Positions 1-7,100 of a stretch of 12,285 bases of DNA are shown piece by piece. A model generated the notes under the pieces. That model saw nothing but the letters and a program-made list of their open reading frames with translations, was not told the origin of the DNA and searched no databases. Every line of letters begins with the position of its first letter. Positions within the stretch are counted from its first letter, which is position 1. Both the position numbers and the translations under genes were made by a program. Origin of the DNA: DASVDK01 sp036381125 [NCBI: Thermodesulfobacteriota bacterium] (GTDB lineage Bacteria; DASVDK01). The stretch is taken from the NCBI GenBank assembly GCA_036381125.1, contig DASVDK010000076.1, forward strand, positions 1 to 12,285, written 5' to 3'.

Positions 1-52
1 CTACAAGATCGCCGAGTACGGCATCGAGGACGGCCGTACCCGGGCGAGCTAG
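1..52 (+). CDS. C-terminal end of a probable PilR-like sigma-54-dependent response regulator (partial)
   Basis: Only the last 16 codons are present (reading frame from base 2, TAG at 50-52), ending YKIAEYGIEDGRTRAS. The YKIAEYGIE part matches the usual end of the Fis-type helix-turn-helix of NtrC-family activators, where the recognition helix is followed by a pattern like LYxKLKEYGI. In T4P loci the NtrC-family member next to pilin genes is typically PilR, the response regulator of the PilS/PilR pair that works with RpoN on pilin promoters. Three sigma-54-like promoters lie downstream, which agrees with this. The identification rests on a very short peptide, so the family (Fis-type HTH) is moderately likely and the specific name PilR is an inference from context. 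Confidence 0.5.
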   Translation, partial: YKIAEYGIEDGRTRAS

Positions 53-59
53 GCACGGA

Positions 60-74
60 CGGGGCCTGACCCCG
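60..74 (+). terminator. Small GC hairpin after the upstream gene
   Basis: CGGGG and CCCCG form a 5-bp stem around a 5-nt loop, starting 8 nt after the stop codon at 50-52. There is no T-tract. It could help end transcription of the upstream regulator gene, but short hairpins are common by chance at this base composition. The rest of the gap up to the promoter at 195 is GC-rich with a single A-tract at 88-93. Confidence 0.2.
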
Positions 75-194
75 GTGCGGCGCCCCGAAAAAAGTAGCGA
101 CCGGGACGCGCCGCGCGGCCGGCCCCGCGCGGCCGGGGCCCCGGCTTCCCCCTGCCGGCGCGGCGTTGCCCCCGCGGGCGCCGGCGCCGCCGGG

Positions 195-210
195 TGGCAC
201 GCCGCTTGCT
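195..210 (+). promoter_or_regulatory. Sigma-54 (RpoN) -24/-12 promoter of the solo PilW-like pilin
   Basis: The 16-mer TGGCACGCCGCTTGCT matches the consensus TGGCACG-N4-TTGCW at every fixed position. The GG (196-197) and GC (208-209) doublets are 12 bp apart as required. Counting from the -12 GC, transcription should begin near 221, only about 6 nt before the ATG at 227. The upstream gene looks like a sigma-54 activator, and two more elements with the same geometry occur in this window, so a chance match is unlikely. Confidence 0.75.
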
Positions 211-226
211 CGTGGTCCGCCGCGCG

Positions 227-1006
227 ATGCCGGGACGACTCCGACCACGGGAAGGTGCGCTCCGGGGGACGGCGGGGGTCACCCTCGTCGAGTTGACCGT
301 CGCGCTCGCCGTGGCGGTCGTCGTGACGCTCGGCATCTACCTCCTCTACGCGGGCGCCACCCGGTCCTTCGTGGCCCGCGACCCGGTCCTCGAGGCCCAG
401 CGGGTCGCCCGCCTCGCCATCGAGTCGCTGACGCAGGACCTGATCCGGGCCGGGTACAGGGTCCCGTCGCCCGCCCCGGCCATCGCCCACGCATCGGCCG
501 ACTCCGTCACCGTCGAGTACTTCAACGACCAGGCCGACCGGTTCGAGCGGGTGCGGTACGCCCTCGACCAGGAGGGGCGGCTCGTCCGCGAGGTGCTGCG
601 CAGGACCGGGGACGACTGGACGGCGCCGCCCGAGTCGGTGCTGACGGAGGTCGTCGCCGAGCAGGTCCGCTTCGCCGACGCCGACGGCGACGGCGTGCGG
701 GAGCCGGGCGAGGCCCCCGCGCTCGAGTTCGCCTTCTTCACGGAGGCGCCGGCGCCGGCCTCGTCGGGGCCGGACGGGTGGCTCGACGTGACCACCCCGC
801 TCGACGCCGCCTCCGGCGACGCGGCGGCCGTCGGGCGCCTGCGCCGGATCCGCCGCGTCGCGATCACCCTGACCGTGCGGCCGACCCAGCCCGACCCCGT
901 GACCGGGGCCTACCTCCACCGGACGCTCCGCGCCGAGGTCGTCCTGCGCCACGCCGGCCGGGGAGCCGACGCGAAGGCCTCCGCGCACCACCCACCGGCG
1001 CCCTGA
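227..1006 (+). CDS. Type IV prepilin, PilW/GspJ-like minor pilin (monocistronic)
   Basis: The 259-residue protein has a class III (type IV prepilin) signal. Residues 1-17 are a basic leader ending in Gly17. Mature Val18 is followed by TLVEL with Glu at +5 (Glu22) and a hydrophobic stretch to about residue 42. PilD would cleave after Gly17 and methylate the new N terminus. The body resembles the PilW/GspJ class, with the R-R-V-A-I-T-L-T-V-R pattern near the C terminus typical of those proteins. Residues 151-162 (DADGDGVREPGE) have the exact spacing of a 12-residue EF-hand loop and may bind calcium. The in-frame GTG at 194 would lie inside the sigma-54 promoter, so I use ATG 227. No in-frame start exists between that ATG and the cleavage site, and no Shine-Dalgarno precedes it. 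It is separated from the main operon by about 250 bp and its own promoter. It is a second PilW-like gene beside the one at 2248. Confidence 0.85.
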   Translation: MPGRLRPREGALRGTAGVTLVELTVALAVAVVVTLGIYLLYAGATRSFVARDPVLEAQRVARLAIESLTQDLIRAGYRVPSPAPAIAHASADSVTVEYFNDQADRFERVRYALDQEGRLVREVLRRTGDDWTAPPESVLTEVVAEQVRFADADGDGVREPGEAPALEFAFFTEAPAPASSGPDGWLDVTTPLDAASGDAAAVGRLRRIRRVAITLTVRPTQPDPVTGAYLHRTLRAEVVLRHAGRGADAKASAHHPPAP

Positions 1007-1021
1007 GGCGCGGGGCCCCGT

Positions 1022-1058
1022 CGGTTCGGGCGACCGGCCGCGCAGGCGGCCGCAACCG
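1022..1058 (+). terminator. GC-rich hairpin downstream of the solo pilin gene
   Basis: CGGCCGC (1035-1041) and GCGGCCG (1046-1052) form a perfect 7-bp stem with a 4-nt loop. Flanking CGGTT (1022-1026) and AACCG (1054-1058) could extend it imperfectly. It lies about 30 nt after the stop codon at 1006. There is no U-tract, so termination would be weak, Rho-assisted or unusual; it could instead protect the 3' end. Confidence 0.35.
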
Positions 1059-1095
1059 GGCCGCACGGGGCGATTCGGGCCCGCCGCTACCTCGC

Positions 1096-1225
1096 AAAAA
1101 GTCGCAGGCGGCCCAACCTGCTTGCGCGCCGCGGCCGTCCGCGCCCGGCGCGATGGCCCGGCAATTGTCGTCCAAGTTCCTGCCATAGCGAAGATATTTG
1201 ACGTTTCGCACAGGTCAAGTGACCC
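1096..1225 (+). promoter_or_regulatory. Upstream region of the minor-pilin operon, possible activator/bending sites
   Basis: This stretch precedes the second -24/-12 promoter. It opens with an A-tract motif AAAAAGTCGC (1096-1105), nearly the same as AAAAAGTAGC at 89-98 upstream of the first promoter. From about 1163 to 1220 it is clearly poorer in G+C than the rest of the window (for example GAAGATATTTGACG near 1190). Sigma-54 promoters need an activator bound roughly 100 bp upstream and often a DNA bend between, so the position is apt. Binding of PilR or IHF is inferred from position only. Confidence 0.3.
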
Positions 1226-1241
1226 TGGCATGGCGCTTGCT
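1226..1241 (+). promoter_or_regulatory. Sigma-54 (RpoN) -24/-12 promoter of the minor-pilin/pilY1 operon
   Basis: TGGCATGGCGCTTGCT has the invariant GG (1227-1228) and GC (1239-1240) 12 bp apart, with TTGCT identical to the first promoter. The predicted start is near 1252, 2 nt before the only usable ATG of the first gene (1254). The following bases CG are also the same as at the first promoter. Confidence 0.75.
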
Positions 1242-1253
1242 CGACGCCCGGGC

Positions 1254-1772
1254 ATGCACACGCGTCGCTCGGCCACCGCGGCCTCGGGCTTCACGCTGAT
1301 CGAGGTCATCGTCGTCATGACGGTCATGGTGATCTTCATGCTGATCGCCCTGCCGAACTTCCGGGCCTGGGTGGTCCAGCAGCAGATCCAGTCCGCCGTC
1401 GCACGGGTCGAGGCCGACCTGCGGCTGGCACGGATGACCGCGATCAACGAGAACGGGCCGGCGGCGATCCGGTTCCAGGCGGCGCCCGGCACCGGGTACG
1501 AGGTCTTCATCGACGACGGCGCCGGCGGGGGGATCGCGCGCAACCTCCAGCGGGATGGGGGCGAGACGCTCGTCGTGTCGCGCACGCTCGACAACGGGAT
1601 CGTCTTCTCGGCGGTCGACTTCAACGGCGGGGTCGCCATGTCGTTCAACGGCCGCGGGCTCAAGGCGCTGCCGGCCACCGGGCCGGCGCAGGTCGTTCTC
1701 GAGAACCACGTCGGGACCCGGTACCGGATCCGGGTGAGCCCCGCGGGGAGCATCGATGTCTCGCGTCTGTAG
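1254..1772 (+). CDS. fimT: FimT/GspH-like minor prepilin
   Basis: The 172-residue prepilin has a leader of residues 1-12 ending in Gly12, then mature FTLIEV with Glu17 at +5, and a hydrophobic helix to about residue 35. The C-terminal R-I-R-V-S-P-x-G-x-I pattern (about residues 158-167) and the size are typical of the GspH/FimT family, whose T4P members are minor pilins that help start the fibre and in some species bind DNA during uptake. In-frame ATGs at 1122 and 1230 lie upstream of or within the sigma-54 promoter. ATG 1254 is the only start codon between promoter and cleavage site, and it lacks a Shine-Dalgarno. It is the first gene of the operon; its last 17 bases overlap the start of pilV, implying translational coupling. 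FimT versus FimU or GspH cannot be separated by eye; the T4P setting favours fimT/fimU. Confidence 0.85.
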   Translation: MHTRRSATAASGFTLIEVIVVMTVMVIFMLIALPNFRAWVVQQQIQSAVARVEADLRLARMTAINENGPAAIRFQAAPGTGYEVFIDDGAGGGIARNLQRDGGETLVVSRTLDNGIVFSAVDFNGGVAMSFNGRGLKALPATGPAQVVLENHVGTRYRIRVSPAGSIDVSRL

Positions 1773-2238
1773 ACCCGGCGCGCGCCGCGCGGCCGCCCCC
1801 CGGCGCGCCGGCTTCACCCTCCTCGAGGTGCTCGTCGCGGCGGTCATCCTCGCCGTCGGCCTCCTGGCGCTCGGCGCCGCCGAGATCACGGCGGCCGGCG
1901 CGACCGGTCGGTCGCGCGCGGTGTCGATCGCCACGGCATACGGCGAGGAGATGATCGAGCGGATCCGCCGCAACCGCGACGAGGTCGCCGCCTACGACGG
2001 CTTCGACACGCAGGACCCGACGACCCGGCCGACCGGGGCCGGCATACTGCAGACCGACTACGACCAGTGGAAGTCCCGCCTCGAGCAGGGCGGCCAGGCG
2101 GGCCTCGGCGGGGCCCGCGGGACGGTGACCGTCCTGACCGACTCCCCGATCCCCGGGGCGAACGCCGTGCGCGTGGCCGTCTCGTGGTCGGACGGGACCG
2201 ACCGCGAGGTGGTCGTCATGTCGGTGCTCTTCAACTAG
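1756..2238 (+). CDS. pilV: Minor prepilin PilV
   Basis: The 160-residue prepilin has a basic leader (residues 1-19, ending RRAG) cleaved before Phe20, then the FTLLEVLVA signature with Glu at +5 and a helix rich in Ala, Leu and Val (VILAVGLLALGAAE). This N terminus, followed by an EEMIERIRRNR helix near residues 70-80, is characteristic of PilV (T4P analogue of GspI), part of the minor-pilin priming complex. The domain ends with a short beta-rich part including VRVAVSWSDG, as usual in the family. It overlaps the end of fimT by 17 nt and is followed 9 nt later by pilW, so it is clearly within the operon. Confidence 0.9.
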   Translation: MSRVCRPGARRAAAPRRAGFTLLEVLVAAVILAVGLLALGAAEITAAGATGRSRAVSIATAYGEEMIERIRRNRDEVAAYDGFDTQDPTTRPTGAGILQTDYDQWKSRLEQGGQAGLGGARGTVTVLTDSPIPGANAVRVAVSWSDGTDREVVVMSVLFN

Positions 2239-2247
2239 GAGACGGCG

Positions 2248-3165
2248 GTGGCACGGCAGGGGAGACACGAGAAGGGCCTCACGCTCGTCGAGCTCATGAT
2301 GGCGATCGCGCTGTCGCTCGTCATCGGGGCGGTGGGATACGTCTTCTACGCGACCACCGTCACCTTCGCGGCGACGCAGGGGCGCGCCGCCGCCATGCAG
2401 GCCGACATCCGCGTGGCGGCCGACATGCTGTCGCGCGACATCCGGAACGCCGGCTTCGGCATCCTCGACCCGTTCGCCCGCGAGGTGATCGGCGCGACCC
2501 CTCCCGTCGCGCCGGCGAACAACGTCGACTCCGGCGTCGACGGCATAGGCCAGACCGACCGGATCACGCTGCGAGGCGGGTACGTCATCGCCGGGGCGCT
2601 CATCGCCGACGCCACGCAGGGCGCGACGACCATCAGGCTCACGCCGCAGGCCGGGATCGACCCGCAGACCCTGAACGGCCAGACGATCACGATCGAGGGC
2701 TTCTACACCGGAACGGCCGGGGCCTGGACGTCCGCGACGAACACGCTCGCCATCTCCCCCGGCCTCACCCGGGACTTCAACGCGGGCGACGCCGTGGTGA
2801 TCGTCCGGACGGTCTCCTGGTCGGTGGCGGTGCCGACCGGCGAGACGGAGCCGGCCCTCTTCCGCGACGACGGCGGCGGCGCGGGGCCCCAGATCGTCGC
2901 GCGCGGCGTCGAGGACCTCCAGTTCGCCTACCTGCTCGCGAACGGGACCGAGGCGAACGGCCCGGTGCTGCCGGCGCTGCCGGCCTGGCCCACGGTGCGG
3001 GCGGTGCGGTTCACGATCGTGGCGCGGCGACCCGAGGCGCGAGCCGACCAGCGGGCCGTGTCGATCCGGCCGGCCGTCGAGGACCGGGGGGCCGGCGCGG
3101 CCGCCGACGCGTACCGGCGGCGGATCATCACGAAGGTCGTGGAGGTACGCAACCTTGGCGGGTAA
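2248..3165 (+). CDS. pilW: Minor prepilin PilW
   Basis: The 305-residue prepilin starts at GTG 2248 behind AGGAGA (2237-2242). The leader is 10 residues (ends EKG); the mature protein begins at Leu11 with LTLVEL, Glu15 at +5, and a helix to about residue 33. Then comes a helix containing DIRVAADMLSRDIRNAGFG, a PilW hallmark, a beta-rich middle, and a C-terminal half with VEDLQFAYLL and VRAVRFTIVARR, the standard pattern of PilW proteins. PilW (analogous to GspJ) sits in the tip/priming complex with PilV, PilX and PilY1. It is larger than the PilW-like protein at 227-1006 and, unlike it, is embedded in the operon, so this is the more likely orthologue of classical PilW. It overlaps pilX by 11 nt. 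Confidence 0.92.
   Translation: MARQGRHEKGLTLVELMMAIALSLVIGAVGYVFYATTVTFAATQGRAAAMQADIRVAADMLSRDIRNAGFGILDPFAREVIGATPPVAPANNVDSGVDGIGQTDRITLRGGYVIAGALIADATQGATTIRLTPQAGIDPQTLNGQTITIEGFYTGTAGAWTSATNTLAISPGLTRDFNAGDAVVIVRTVSWSVAVPTGETEPALFRDDGGGAGPQIVARGVEDLQFAYLLANGTEANGPVLPALPAWPTVRAVRFTIVARRPEARADQRAVSIRPAVEDRGAGAAADAYRRRIITKVVEVRNLGG
3141..3146 (+). promoter_or_regulatory. Ribosome binding site supporting a TTG start for pilX
   Basis: GGAGGT lies 8 nt before TTG 3155, inside the end of pilW. This strong Shine-Dalgarno, with correct spacing, is what makes the rare TTG codon the preferred start. The protein from this point has a proper basic leader before the hydrophobic segment. Confidence 0.65.
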
Positions 3166-3745
3166 GCGGCAGACGCGGCGCCCGGCGCGCCGCCGGGGCG
3201 TCGCCCTGATCACGATCCTCCTGATGCTCTTCCTCGCCGCCGCCATCGGCCTCATGGTGCTGACGGTCAGCGAGACGGAGAGCCAGCTCGCGAGCACGAA
3301 CCGGCGGACGACGCAGACGCTGCACGGCGCGGGGGGCGGCGCGGACACGGCGATCCCGGTCATCCGGTCGGTCGTCGACGCCAACGCGATCCCGAGCTTC
3401 CCGGCGTCGGTCGAGGTCGACACGAGCAACACGACCGGCAACGCCGCCATCGACGACTTCGTCGAGGAACTGACAGGCGGCCCCGGCGGGGACGACACGG
3501 TCCAGTCGAAGCCGGACATCACGCTGGCGGGGGTCTTCCCGTCCCAGACGGTCCGGGTGGACGTGGACTACGCCGGCCAGGTCAGCCTGCCGGGCTCCGA
3601 GGTGGAGGAGTTCGCCGCCGGGTACCACAAGAAGACGGGCGGCGCGGGCTGCGCGTCCGGCAGCCTCTACTACGTCGACTCGCTGTCGCAAGGCGTCCTG
3701 CGGACCCAGTCGCGGGTCGGGCAGGCCTACTTCATGTGCCCGTGA
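3155..3745 (+). CDS. pilX: PilX-like minor pilin (PilX/GspK type N terminus)
   Basis: The 196-residue protein starts at TTG. A basic leader of about 15 residues ends RRRG, followed by VALITILLMLFLAAAIGLMV, a hydrophobic N-terminal helix of the PilX_N type. The +5 residue is Thr, not Glu, as usual for PilX and GspK, which are thought to cap the fibre tip. Just after the helix, PilX proteins normally have a motif like AxxAAEAGxxxA. Here the matching stretch is THLGAGGG-like (L56-H-G-A-G-G-G-A-D-T-A66), with Gly in place of the usual Glu, although the surrounding spacing and the AIPVIRS continuation are kept. The C-terminal domain is short and polar, with two cysteines in the last 45 residues, possibly a disulfide. 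It overlaps pilW and precedes the small exported protein by 15 nt. The family call is firm at the N terminus; the rest is not recognisable by eye. Confidence 0.8.
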   Translation: MAGKRQTRRPARRRGVALITILLMLFLAAAIGLMVLTVSETESQLASTNRRTTQTLHGAGGGADTAIPVIRSVVDANAIPSFPASVEVDTSNTTGNAAIDDFVEELTGGPGGDDTVQSKPDITLAGVFPSQTVRVDVDYAGQVSLPGSEVEEFAAGYHKKTGGAGCASGSLYYVDSLSQGVLRTQSRVGQAYFMCP

Positions 3746-3760
3746 GGCACCAGGGACGGC

Positions 3761-4105
3761 ATGGTCATGGGAACGAAGACGCTCGTGATGGCAACGCTCG
3801 TCGCACTCGCAACCGCCGTGGCAATGCCCGGCTCGGCGCCGGCCCACTCGCCCTACGAGCGGCTGCGGGAGAACACGCAAGCGGAGCCGCGAGACGTCGT
3901 CCACGGCGTGCTCGAGGGCCGCAACGACGAGGGGGTCGCGCTGAGCGGGGTCCGCTACGCTACGGCGCCGAACGTCGTGGTCTACGACGCGGAGGGGCGC
4001 GAGCGACCCAACGGGCTCCTCGGGGTGTCGCTGCCGGCCGACGCGCAGCTGACCATCGAGCACGACAGGGTCGTCGAGATCCGGCTGCTCGCCCTTCCCA
4101 GGTAA
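3761..4105 (+). CDS. Small exported protein of unknown function, between pilX and pilY1
   Basis: The 114-residue product (ATG 3761; ATG 3767 is equally possible and lies better spaced from GGGA at 3753-3756) has a Sec signal peptide: a short basic start with Lys6, a hydrophobic core around residues 8-22, and a likely signal peptidase I site after APA (residue 28). The mature part of about 86 residues looks all-beta: alternating segments such as VVHGVLEG, ALSGVRYATAPNVVVYDAEG and LTIEHDRVVEIRLLAL suggest a small periplasmic beta-barrel or OB-like fold. Its general look (value of a parameter, a default, a closing VVEIRLL strand) recalls small accessory proteins encoded beside pilY1 in other T4P operons; P. 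aeruginosa encodes a similarly sized PilY2 beside pilY1, but I cannot claim homology. Operon position implies a role in PilY1 or minor-pilin assembly. No cysteines or catalytic motif are visible. Confidence 0.75.
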   Translation: MVMGTKTLVMATLVALATAVAMPGSAPAHSPYERLRENTQAEPRDVVHGVLEGRNDEGVALSGVRYATAPNVVVYDAEGRERPNGLLGVSLPADAQLTIEHDRVVEIRLLALPR

Positions 4106-4120
4106 GGGCTTGAAGAAGTG

Positions 4121-4125
4121 AGAGG
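4121..4125 (+). promoter_or_regulatory. Ribosome binding site deciding the pilY1 start
   Basis: AGAGG sits 7 nt before ATG 4133. The in-frame GTG at 4118 lies upstream of this site and would add MRGCT before the signal peptide, so ATG 4133 is preferred. Confidence 0.55.
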
Positions 4126-4132
4126 TTGCACC

Positions 4133-7100
4133 ATGTTCACCCGACGGATTCTGCTCGGCGCCTTCACCGGCGCCCTCCTCTCGATCGCGGCCCCCGCGGC
4201 GGCGCAGACGATCGAAGACTACAGCGCGCTGCCGCCGTTCGTGGCGAGCCCGGTCACCCCGAACGTCCTGCTCATCATGGACAACTCGGGGAGCATGCGG
4301 CAGCCGGCGTACAGGCCGTCGACCGAGCCGTACGATCCGTCGGTGAAGTACGGCGGCTACTTCAACAGCGACCTCTGCTACGACGGGAGCACCTCGAACG
4401 GGTTCACGGTCCACGTCCCGATCAGCGGGGCGCCGAAGCCCTGCGGCGCCACGGGCCACTGGGATGGGAACTTCCTCAACTGGTTCACCATGAGCCGGCT
4501 CGAGGTCACCAAGTACGTGATGATGGGGGGCAAGTGCGCCCCACGCGTCGCCGGGAACTGCTACCCGGGCGGCTCGCTCCGTTTCGAGTCTGACGTCTCG
4601 AGCAGCGAGGCGTACTTCTGGCAGGAGACGATCCCGGCAGCGGTCATGGCGGCGAACACGCCGATCACCACCTCTCGGTGCCTGCGGCGCGACTCGACCG
4701 AGCTCAGGGTGCGCAGCGGCAGCAGCTGCTCGAGCGGCACGTTCACGGACTACCCGCTCCGGGTGGAGGCCTTCGGGGCCGAGCCGAACGGGGTCATCCA
4801 GCAGATCGGCACCCGCGCGCGGTTCGGCCTCATGGAGTTCACGTCGAGCAACACGGCCAACGGCGGCAAGGTGCTCTCCGTGGTGGGCGGCAACACGACG
4901 TCGATGGTCAACGCCATCGAGAACACGATCGCCTCCACCTGGACGCCGCTCGCGGAGTCGCTCTACGAGGCGAGCCGCTACTTCGCGCAGGTCCCGCCCG
5001 CCTACGCGAACTCGGATTATCAGACCAACACGTCGAACGACCCGTACTACTTCCAGCAGCCCGACTGGATCCCCAGCTCGCAGTACGTGCCGTGCTGCAA
5101 GAGCTTCGTGATCCTCTTCACCGACGGGCAGCCGACGAAGGACCAGAACATCCCGAGTGCCATCCGGAATTACGCGGTCACGGCGCTGAACCAGTCGAGC
5201 ACCGGTCACCTCGACGTCTGCTCGTCGTACTACGGCGGCTCGTCGAGCGACCCCTGCGTCAGCGACGGCTCGCACTACCTGGACGACGTCGCCCTCTGGG
5301 CGCACACGAACGACCTGCGCGCGTCGACTCTGCCGGTCATCGGCGGCTCCGGCAAGGACCTGCCGGGCATGCAGAACCTGACGGTCTACACGTTCTTCGC
5401 CTTCGGCTCGGGCGCGAGGATCCTCCAGGACGCGGCCAAGGCGGGCGGCTTCGACGACATCAACGGCGACGGCGTTCCGGGCCCGAGCTCGCTCGAGTGG
5501 GACAGGAACGGCGACGGGGTGCCCGATACGTACTTCGAGTCGTCCGACGCCTTCGCCATGAGGGAGCGCCTCATGGCGGCCATCACGGACATCCTCGCCC
5601 GGAGCGCCTCCGGGACATCGGTCTCCGTTCTCGCGACCTCGTCGGGCGGCGAGGGGGCCGTGTATCAGGCGTACTTCTACCCGGCGCTCTTCGACGAAGG
5701 ACGAGAGGTGAGCTGGCTCGGCTTCCTTCAGGGCATCTTCATCGACGACCAGGGCCGGCTGCGGGAGGACACCGACGAGGACGGCCGGCTCGTCCTCACC
5801 CGGGACCGCGTCATCCAGACGTTCTTCGACCCGCTGGCGAACGAGACGCGGGTGAGACGCTGGGCGGTCGACTCGAGCACCGGCGAGCCGACCGGCTCGC
5901 CCGAGACCATCGGCCTGCGCGACCTCCTGCCGATCTGGGAGGCGGGTCGCGAGCTTGCCGAGCGGGACCTCGCCACGTCACCGCGCACGATCAAGACGTG
6001 GGTCGACCTCGACGGTGACGGCGTCGTCGACGACGGGGAGTTCATCGACTTCGACACGGCGAACGAGTCGACGTTGAGGCGGTACCTCCGCGCGGCGAAC
6101 TCGACCGAGGGGACCAACATCATCGAGTTCATCCAGGGCTCCGCGGTCACCGGTTACCGGTCGCGGCAGATCACGGTCCGGGGGACGAAGCGGACCTGGC
6201 GGCTCGGGGACATCATCTACTCGAGCCCGGTGTCGGTCGGCGCGCCGGCCGAGCGGTTCGACCTGCGCTACCGCGACCAGTCGTACCAGGCCTTCTTCGA
6301 GAAGTACAAGAACCGCCGCAACGTGGTCTACGTCGGCGCCAACGACGGCATGCTCCACGCCTTCAACGGCGGCTTCTTCAAGAAGGGGGACGACCCGTCG
6401 ACGACCGACAGGGAGCAGGTCTGGTTCGCGACGACCCCCACGGGCACCGGCTCGGGGACGCCGCTCGGCGCCGAGCTCTGGGCGTTCATCCCGCAGGAGC
6501 TGCTCCCGCACCTCAAGTGGCTCACCGGGGAGAACTACGACAAGACGAAGCACGTGTACTACGTCGACGGCACGCCGCGCATCGTCGACGCGAAGATCTT
6601 CACCGAGGAGAGCGCCTGCACCACCAGCGGGCTCGACTCGGCCGGGTGCATCCACCCCGGCGGCTGGGGGACGGTGCTCATCGGCAGCATGCGGCTCGGC
6701 GGCGGCCTCATCCGGGCCGACCTCGACGGCGACGGCAGCACGAGCGACCCGGGCGAGGACCGGTTCCGCTCGGCGTACTTCGCGCTCGACATCACCGACC
6801 CCGACAACGCCGACGCGAGCAAGCGGGTCAGGCTGCTCTGGGTCTACTGGGACGGCGACCTCGGGTTCTCCACGAGCTGGCCCGGGATCGTCCGGTCCGA
6901 CGACACCACGTGGTACCTGGTCTTCGGCTCCGGGCCGCTCAGCTATACCGGCGAGCGGATCGCGTCGGCGACCGGCCCCACCGGCAACAAGTTCACGAGC
7001 GGGGCGAGCGAGTACGGCCAGGTCTACGTCGTGGACCTCGCCACCGGCACGCTCGTCCGCAAGATGCAGACGGATACGGCGGACCGGTACGCCTTCATGG

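Noticed and set aside
105-190. GC-rich repeated words such as CGCGCGGCCGG upstream of the first promoter
   Set aside because: Short low-complexity repeats expected at this base composition; no consistent unit, so not annotated as a repeat element.
194-226. GTG at 194 as the start of the solo prepilin
   Set aside because: It falls on the -24 box of the sigma-54 promoter and would be upstream of the predicted transcription start; the leader from ATG 227 is already a normal prepilin leader.
166-1188. 340-codon plus-strand frame overlapping the solo prepilin
   Set aside because: Arg/Pro/Gly-rich shadow of the prepilin gene, with no recognisable domain.
1122-1253. N-terminal extension of the FimT-like gene from ATG 1122 or 1230
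   Set aside because: The extension spans the AT-richer upstream region and the second promoter, and would give an over-long leader unlike family members.
1660-5305. Long minus-strand open frames (for example 1660-3522 and 3128-5305)
   Set aside because: Their translations are Arg/Asp/Gly/Val-rich low-complexity products expected from the antisense of GC-rich genes, and they lie opposite confidently identified pilus genes.
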